Source: Flavobacteriales bacterium (GTDB taxonomy: Bacteria > Bacteroidota > Bacteroidia > Flavobacteriales_D > Crocinitomicaceae). Taken from it: a stretch of 37,069 bases of DNA. Positions 31,958-37,069 of the stretch are shown one piece after another (position 1 is the stretch's first letter; each line of letters starts with the position of its first letter). The notes under the pieces are model-generated. The model ran no database searches and had not been told where the DNA came from. It saw nothing but the letters and a program-made list of their open reading frames with translations. The translations under genes and the position numbers were made by a program. The stretch spans positions 1 through 37,069 of the forward strand of contig CANHSL010000015.1 of the NCBI GenBank assembly GCA_947463385.1, given 5' to 3'.

Positions 31958-33406
31958 ATGCGTAAGATTCTAATGTTCTTGTGTTTATCGATTCTCCTAA
32001 CTCATGGATTTGCACAATCTTGTAAATCCTTTGTTTTTAGGTATAATACGAACCCTACACAGGAAAAAATCTGTTCAGGCGCATTAATTGAAGACTTAAA
32101 AGAGTTAAAGGAACGGCTCTTAGAAATCCACCCAGATTTGTATCGATACACGTCATCTAGGTCTTTGGATTCCGCATTTATATCTGCAATTGAACGATGT
32201 AGTACGGAAAGAACGCTGCTTGAATTTAGTCAAATTTTAAATGATTACTTGTTAGAAATCAGGGATTCACATACCTTTTTTAATGTGCGGGAGCTGTTAT
32301 CTTATGACCGATATTCTAGGCATTATCTTCCATTCTGGATTACTCAAATGAACGAGAAGTTTTTAATTGCTAAAGCCTGGAAGTCGAGTTTCCCTATTGG
32401 TTGTGAATTGTTAGCTTTTAATCACTTAGAACCACAGAAAACAATCAAAACAGCATTAGGTTTTTCGCCCATAGAGGCATACACATCGTTTGCGCAAGAA
32501 GAATTGTCATCTTATGTACTATCTGGAATATTAAACTTACAAAGTCCTATGAAAACCGCTATGGTAACCTATGTTTATAACGGGGATACCATCATAAAAG
32601 AGGTCAAGAGTCCGCGTTTACGAAAGGTGCTGAATTCCCCTGAGTTTTTAGGAGATAATGCCCAAATCACGTATCAACACTATAACAAGAAAGCGGTGTT
32701 AAGCATTACATCATTCTCTCCTACTTCGATCGGTTCATTTAAAAAACGTTTGGATGACATTTTCAAAAAAATTAAAGCGGATTCAATTGAATCCTTAGCG
32801 ATAGATTTAAGAAACAACACGGGAGGATATATTTTATTACAAGAGTATTTGATGAGTTTTCTTACACCAGAGGGAACGAAATATAGTAACCATTATGTGT
32901 ATAAGCGGAGCGATTATGATCGATTTGAACAGTTATCAAGGGTCCAAAAATGGAGATTCAGAAAAACAGCAAAGCGCTATTACCCGAATGGGGCGATAGC
33001 TCAAGAGTGGGATTTTTATAACAGCCCCAAAGGAACGATAGATACAGTACTTAATGAACCAATCCTTAGTAATCGGTACAAGCAAGAATTCAGAGGCAAG
33101 TGCACCTTATTTATTAACGGGATGTCCATGTCTGCTTCGGCAAATTTTGCCGCCTGGTTTGCTACATCCAATAGAGGAAGCATTGCGGGTACTCCGGCAA
33201 CAGGAACATATACCGGAACCTTTGCTAATCCAGTTACCATATATTTAAACAATACCGCACTCCCCATTATGATTTCAACAATGAAGGTTAATTCACAACA
33301 AGACCCAAGTAATAAACCAATTCTACCTACTGTGTTATTAACCCCAACTGCTGTTGATATTCAAGAAGGCAAAGACATTCATTTAACTTATTTTCTTTCT
33401 CACTAA
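31958..33406 (+). CDS. Exported S41 family peptidase (C-terminal processing protease-like)
   Basis: A 482-residue protein with a signal peptide ending H-G-F-A-Q (residue 20). An N-terminal helical domain (about 40-110, L-L-E-I-H-P-D-L-Y) is followed by a PDZ-like beta region and the S41 catalytic core: A-I-D-L-R-N-N-T-G-G (281-290) and the nucleophile Ser392 in N-G-M-S-M-S-A-S-A-N-F. No canonical PDZ is obvious. There is no T9SS domain, so it is probably periplasmic. Its stop overlaps the next ATG as TAATG, coupling it with the aminotransferase. Substrates are unknown; a lysine base is not identified with confidence. Confidence 0.83.
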   Translation: MRKILMFLCLSILLTHGFAQSCKSFVFRYNTNPTQEKICSGALIEDLKELKERLLEIHPDLYRYTSSRSLDSAFISAIERCSTERTLLEFSQILNDYLLEIRDSHTFFNVRELLSYDRYSRHYLPFWITQMNEKFLIAKAWKSSFPIGCELLAFNHLEPQKTIKTALGFSPIEAYTSFAQEELSSYVLSGILNLQSPMKTAMVTYVYNGDTIIKEVKSPRLRKVLNSPEFLGDNAQITYQHYNKKAVLSITSFSPTSIGSFKKRLDDIFKKIKADSIESLAIDLRNNTGGYILLQEYLMSFLTPEGTKYSNHYVYKRSDYDRFEQLSRVQKWRFRKTAKRYYPNGAIAQEWDFYNSPKGTIDTVLNEPILSNRYKQEFRGKCTLFINGMSMSASANFAAWFATSNRGSIAGTPATGTYTGTFANPVTIYLNNTALPIMISTMKVNSQQDPSNKPILPTVLLTPTAVDIQEGKDIHLTYFLSH

Positions 33407-34533
33407 TGCCATCACGATCTATCCCATCTACTCCGAGTATTTTTTCCGTTATGTCGCAATTAGCGAATGAATACGGGGCGATAAACTTAGCACAAGGATT
33501 TCCCAATTTCCCAATAGATCAAGCGTTGCGCGATGCGGTTTCTGATGCGGCTCAAAGTGAAGCGCATCAATATGCACCATATCAAGGCCAGTTGACCCTA
33601 CGAAAGGCAATTAAAGACTTGATTGAACAAAACAACGGATACCCAATCACGACCGATGAAATTTTAATTACTGCAGGCGCTACACAAGCAATCTTTACAA
33701 CGGTTCAAGCCCTAGTTTCAACCGGGGATGAGGTGGTCCTGTTAGACCCCTGTTACGATTGTTATGAAACCCCAGTTTTATTAGTGGGAGGAACGCCCGT
33801 ACACGTTGAACTTGGACAAGATTTTTTACCGGATTGGCAAGCAATTAATTCGGCAGTAAACACCAAAACAACCCTGCTTATTATCAATAGCCCACATAAC
33901 CCAAGCGGCCGTGTTTGGTCTCCCGAAGACTTTTCACAGCTTGTGCATTTAGTTTCTATGTATCCAAACCTTACCATCCTTTCTGATGAGGTGTATGAGT
34001 ATTTAACGTATTCAAGCGCACACATTTCGGTAAGGTCTTACGAAGCGTTAAGAGCGCGTTCTGTTGTGGTGTCTTCCTTTGGCAAAACACTTCAGGTTAC
34101 TGGGTGGAAAATGGGGTATTTGAGCGCTCCTACAGACTTAATGCAACGCATATTGAACGTACATCAGTATTTAGTGTTTAGTGTGAATTCAGTCATGCAA
34201 GATGCGATTTCCAGGTATTTACCAACCTTTAATCCGGCATTGATCCGAATCGAATATGAAGAACGAATGGAGTATTTTAGACACGGATTATCAGCGAGTA
34301 GATTTACCTGCTTACCCTGCGAAGGCACCTATTTTCAAACGGTAGACTATAGTCAGATTTCAACCCAGAATGATGTGGATTTTTGTGTGTGGTTAATTAA
34401 AGAGCACGGCGTAGCAGCCATTCCTCTTTCAGTGTTCTATAACTCTAAAAAAGACCTTCATCACATTCGCTTGTGTTTCGCCAAGGATCAAGCAACGCTC
34501 ACCAATGCCTTAGAAAAACTATGCAAGATTTAA
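33406..34533 (+). CDS. PLP-dependent aminotransferase, YbdL/methionine aminotransferase-like
   Basis: A 375-residue fold-type I aminotransferase. The PLP lysine is Lys227 (S-S-F-G-K-T-L-Q-V-T-G-W-K), with Asn165 (S-P-H-N-P-S-G) and Asp194 (I-L-S-D-E-V-Y-E) as cofactor contacts. The N-terminal I-N-L-A-Q-G-F-P-N-F and Y-A-P-Y-Q-G segments match the YbdL / kynurenine aminotransferase group, which prefers methionine, glutamine or aromatic amino acids. The next gene overlaps by 13 bp and encodes a YafV-type omega-amidase, the known partner for clearing the oxo-amide made when glutamine is the amino donor. That pairing supports a glutamine/methionine transaminase. True substrate range is not shown by sequence. 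Confidence 0.9.
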   Translation: MPSRSIPSTPSIFSVMSQLANEYGAINLAQGFPNFPIDQALRDAVSDAAQSEAHQYAPYQGQLTLRKAIKDLIEQNNGYPITTDEILITAGATQAIFTTVQALVSTGDEVVLLDPCYDCYETPVLLVGGTPVHVELGQDFLPDWQAINSAVNTKTTLLIINSPHNPSGRVWSPEDFSQLVHLVSMYPNLTILSDEVYEYLTYSSAHISVRSYEALRARSVVVSSFGKTLQVTGWKMGYLSAPTDLMQRILNVHQYLVFSVNSVMQDAISRYLPTFNPALIRIEYEERMEYFRHGLSASRFTCLPCEGTYFQTVDYSQISTQNDVDFCVWLIKEHGVAAIPLSVFYNSKKDLHHIRLCFAKDQATLTNALEKLCKI

Positions 34534-35300
34534 TAATTGGCTTATTACAGGTTGACCAAGCGTGGCAAAATCCCCAAGAAAATAGAAATCGGATCGAAGC
34601 GACGATAAAAAACCAATCTAGTGCAGACTTAATATTAATTCCCGAAATGGCTTTTACGGGATTTACCATGAACGCCGAGGAACACGCTGAGGAATGGGAT
34701 AACTCAGAATCTATTTCATGGTTGAAGGAACAATCAATCCGTTATAACACTGCATTCTACACTTCTTTATTAATTAAATCCCATGGACAATTCTACAACC
34801 GAGGGGTGTTTGTTTCAGAAGGAATGGTGATAGCGCATTACGACAAACAACATTTATTTGCTTTTGCCGGTGAAGATTCGGTGTTTGAATCTGGAAAGAC
34901 CCAAACAATCGTCTCTTTTAAAGGCTGGAAAATAAATCTTCAAATTTGTTTTGACCTTCGTTTTCCTGAAGGGGCCAGAAACCTAGTTGCAGCAGGTAAT
35001 CCAGCGTATGATTTGTTGTTATATGTCGCAAATTGGCCCAGCCGTAGAATTTCTCATTGGGATTCGTTATTGCTTGCTCGGGCTATAGAGAATCAATGTT
35101 ATGTAGCCGCAGTTAATCGAGTTGGCGTTGATGGCAATCACATAGAATATAATGGGCATTCATGTTTAATTGCTGCCGATGGCAGTTATGTGGAGCCGCC
35201 CGTGCAAGGTAAAGAAGGCTTGGTTCTTCAGCCTATTTCATTTGATAAACTGATTGATTTAAGAAAATCACTACCCTTTCTAAAAGAAAGAAAAGGATAA
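34521..35300 (+). CDS. Nitrilase superfamily omega-amidase, YafV-like
   Basis: A 259-residue carbon-nitrogen hydrolase. The catalytic triad is Glu42 (L-I-P-E-M-A-F-T-G-F), Lys109 (H-Y-D-K-Q-H-L-F) and Cys143 (L-Q-I-C-F-D-L-R-F-P-E). The ATG at 34521 gives the normal N-terminus M-Q-D-L-I-I-G-L-L-Q; an upstream frame start at 34473 would lie within the aminotransferase and add 16 unrelated residues. Known YafV/Nit2 enzymes hydrolyse alpha-ketoglutaramate and ketosuccinamate to oxoacid plus ammonia. Overlap with the aminotransferase fits the transaminase/omega-amidase route. There is no signal peptide, so it is cytoplasmic. No strong terminator hairpin follows in the 48 bp before the next gene. 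Confidence 0.9.
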   Translation: MQDLIIGLLQVDQAWQNPQENRNRIEATIKNQSSADLILIPEMAFTGFTMNAEEHAEEWDNSESISWLKEQSIRYNTAFYTSLLIKSHGQFYNRGVFVSEGMVIAHYDKQHLFAFAGEDSVFESGKTQTIVSFKGWKINLQICFDLRFPEGARNLVAAGNPAYDLLLYVANWPSRRISHWDSLLLARAIENQCYVAAVNRVGVDGNHIEYNGHSCLIAADGSYVEPPVQGKEGLVLQPISFDKLIDLRKSLPFLKERKG

Positions 35301-35348
35301 ATAAATTTTTTACTTTATTTTTACGTGACCTATAAATAAAATTAACCC

Positions 35349-37069
35349 ATGAAAAAAACTTTACTCTTTTCTTTAGTGGCACTTGGCTCAATGGCGTATG
35401 CACAAAAGAAGCCCCTTGTGCCAACGGCGAATGCATTAGTTCCTTCTGCAAATGCAATCACTGCTAAACCCGAAACAAACACTAAAACCCTGGGCGTAAC
35501 CCTGTGGTCTGATAATTTCGATAACGCAGCCAACTGGACCGTGGACAATAGTGGACAAGCTGGAATTGAATACGGATGGAATATTAATAATGCCTCTGAT
35601 GGCTGGTGGTCTGCCAATGGCATTACTTCAACCGGTGGTGGAAATTATGCGGAATTGGTTAATGGAGACCCCACACAAACTCCAGGAACTCAAGCCTTAG
35701 CGGTTACCTACAATTTAACCACAGCCGCTCCAATCAATATTACGGCACTTGGTGGCACAAGCCAAGTAAGTTTAGAATTTGAACAGTTTGGTGCGCGATT
35801 CAATGACCTACAAGACATTCAAATTAGTACGGACGGAACTAACTTTTTCTCTGTTGGAAATAATTTAGACAAACCCGTTCTTTCCGCATCGGGAGGTACA
35901 CCGTTTACCAACCCAGATGTGAAAATTATAAACCTTGCCACGGTATTACCAGCAAATCCAGGAAATGTTTGGATTCGTTTTAGTTGGACTACCAATTATC
36001 CGGCTCAAGCAGCAAATGCGAATGTTTGGATTACCTATGGTTGGTATATTGATAACGTTAAGATTGTTACTAATCCAACGAATGACCTAAGCATTACTTC
36101 AAAGTATTGGGGTACAGCGGGACTTCCGTATTTCCAAATCCCAACCACACAAACAGCACCAATTGATTTCGAAATTAACGCATTCAATGGCGGAATTAAC
36201 AGCCAGTCTGGTGTTCAATACAGCATTAACGTAAATGGCGGTGCGTTTACATCGTCAAGTCCAGCAACTACGATTCCTTCGTTAGATACAGCAACTTTAA
36301 CTGTAAGCAATCCGTTTACTCCGGCTGCCCTTGGAAATTACACAGTAGTTCATGCGTTGACGGCAGATTCAACGGACGATGTGCCAACAAATAACGTAAT
36401 CGCTAATACGGCATTTAGTGTTACAAACTACATCTACGCACGTGACAATGGAACTCCAGCAGGATCAACCTCAAACGGAACAGATGGTTTCGAGTCAGGA
36501 AATTTATTTGATATTTGGAATGCTCAAACCTTAAAAGGAATTGACGTTAGAATGTTAGGTGGAGCCAGTGGAACGACGGTAGGAACTGAGGTATTTGTGA
36601 AATTGTATTCAATTGATGCAACCACGGGTGACTTTGTTTTTGAATCTGAATCGGATCCATACATCGTAACAGCAGCGGATTTGAATGTAAACAAAATGCT
36701 TATGTTGAATGTCCCTGTAAATTTGGTTGCAAATACAACCTATTTAGCGGTTATGGGAGCTTATAGCCAGGGATTGAAAGTAGTAAACGCAGGGTCATCT
36801 GAACCGCAAACCTCATTCTTCTTTGATTATTTTGACAATACATGGTATTATCAAACAGGTACACCATGGGTTAGAATGAATTTCGATCCAACGATCGGTA
36901 TAAACGAAGAATCTGCAAGTATTGCTACCTTGGTTTACCCAAATCCAGCGAATGAGGTGTTGAATGTTAAAATGGAAATCAACAACGCAACAACTGGCGT
37001 AATAGCAATTTATAATGCAGCAGGAAGCAAAGTAAAAGAAACATCGTTCAATGCTTCAAATGGCGTATC
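35349..37069 (+). CDS. T9SS-secreted multidomain protein with choice-of-anchor-J-like domain, 3'-truncated by the window edge
   Basis: The frame is open from the ATG at 35349 to the end of the window, at least 573 codons. The signal peptide is M-K-K-T-L-L-F-S-L-V ending M-A-Y-A-Q (1-19). A low-complexity linker with P-T-A-N-A / P-S-A-N-A (24-34) leads to a jelly-roll domain (about 50-240: W-S-D-N-F-D-N-A-A-N-W-T-V, then W-Y-I-D-N-V-K-I-V) of the choice-of-anchor J / MAM-like type. A middle beta domain (about 245-360) and a second jelly-roll domain (about 365-515) follow. From about residue 528 the T9SS type A domain begins (V-Y-P-N-P-A-N-E, Y-N-A-A-G-S-K-V) and is cut off; probably only 20-25 residues are missing. 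A secreted adhesin- or matrix-like role is likely but not proven. A TATTTTTA box (35316-35323) lies 25 nt upstream. Confidence 0.85.
   Translation, partial: MKKTLLFSLVALGSMAYAQKKPLVPTANALVPSANAITAKPETNTKTLGVTLWSDNFDNAANWTVDNSGQAGIEYGWNINNASDGWWSANGITSTGGGNYAELVNGDPTQTPGTQALAVTYNLTTAAPINITALGGTSQVSLEFEQFGARFNDLQDIQISTDGTNFFSVGNNLDKPVLSASGGTPFTNPDVKIINLATVLPANPGNVWIRFSWTTNYPAQAANANVWITYGWYIDNVKIVTNPTNDLSITSKYWGTAGLPYFQIPTTQTAPIDFEINAFNGGINSQSGVQYSINVNGGAFTSSSPATTIPSLDTATLTVSNPFTPAALGNYTVVHALTADSTDDVPTNNVIANTAFSVTNYIYARDNGTPAGSTSNGTDGFESGNLFDIWNAQTLKGIDVRMLGGASGTTVGTEVFVKLYSIDATTGDFVFESESDPYIVTAADLNVNKMLMLNVPVNLVANTTYLAVMGAYSQGLKVVNAGSSEPQTSFFFDYFDNTWYYQTGTPWVRMNFDPTIGINEESASIATLVYPNPANEVLNVKMEINNATTGVIAIYNAAGSKVKETSFNASNGV

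Noticed and set aside
35342-35623. Minus-strand ORFs over the start of the last T9SS gene
   Set aside because: They lie antisense to a signal peptide and a clear jelly-roll domain and have no recognisable features of their own.
1-37069. tRNA/rRNA genes, CRISPR arrays, transposases, phage genes
   Set aside because: None was recognised; every long stretch is accounted for by ordinary protein genes except the gap at 13382-13859.

Overview
The window looks like a chromosomal segment from a member of the Bacteroidota, most likely order Flavobacteriales (a Crocinitomicaceae/Fluviicola-like organism is a guess from overall flavour). The reasons are four secreted proteins ending in type IX secretion (T9SS) type A C-terminal sorting domains, the gene block ftsX-DUF3098-uppP-truB, the long three-domain form of IspG, a Bacteroidota-type YbeY, start sites without Shine-Dalgarno sequences, and candidate promoters of the TTG / TAnnTTTG class. 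Nothing resembles a prophage, insertion sequence, CRISPR array or rRNA/tRNA gene.

Layout. 1-700: 3' part of an AIM24/TIGR00266 protein, ending at a bidirectional terminator. 765-3104 (-): glycine-rich T9SS surface protein. 3330-3515 (+): small basic protein. 3487-8864 (-): housekeeping run udk, ispG, ftsX, DUF3098, uppP, truB (isoprenoid precursor synthesis, undecaprenyl phosphate recycling, divisome, tRNA pseudouridine). 8950-12953 (+): operon of an exported thioredoxin-fold protein, a T9SS trypsin-fold protease and hemW. 12950-13381 (-): rpiB. 13382-13859: a 478-bp AT-rich gap. 13860-19954 (+): operon DUF4175, HATPase, ybeY, mnmG. 20108-21052 (+): hydroxyacid dehydrogenase. 21046-28857 (-): T9SS amidase, outer-membrane barrel, giant TPR protein. 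28991-29656 (+): ftsE. 29657-31847 (-): PhoH and a TIGR01777 epimerase. 31958-35300 (+): operon of an S41 protease, a YbdL-type aminotransferase and a YafV-type omega-amidase. 35349-end (+): a T9SS protein cut by the window edge.

The most interesting signal is not a gene. The last codons of ybeY, just before mnmG, contain a perfect 16-bp match to the canonical chromosomal ParB-binding site parS (18054-18069, inside a 20-bp palindrome). About 4.2 kb upstream, the only large gene-free gap carries five one-mismatch matches to TTATNCACA, GTTAATA repeats and very AT-rich stretches. Gene orientation and the G/C skew of hand-counted lines both change sign around that gap. Together these suggest an origin-proximal segment, possibly containing oriC, although no dnaA, parA or parB is present.

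A second pattern is that several TAnnTTTG boxes lie only 4-6 nt upstream of start codons (udk, ftsX, the TPR gene, the S41 gene), which suggests leaderless or nearly leaderless transcripts. Convergent neighbours repeatedly overlap or abut at their stop codons.
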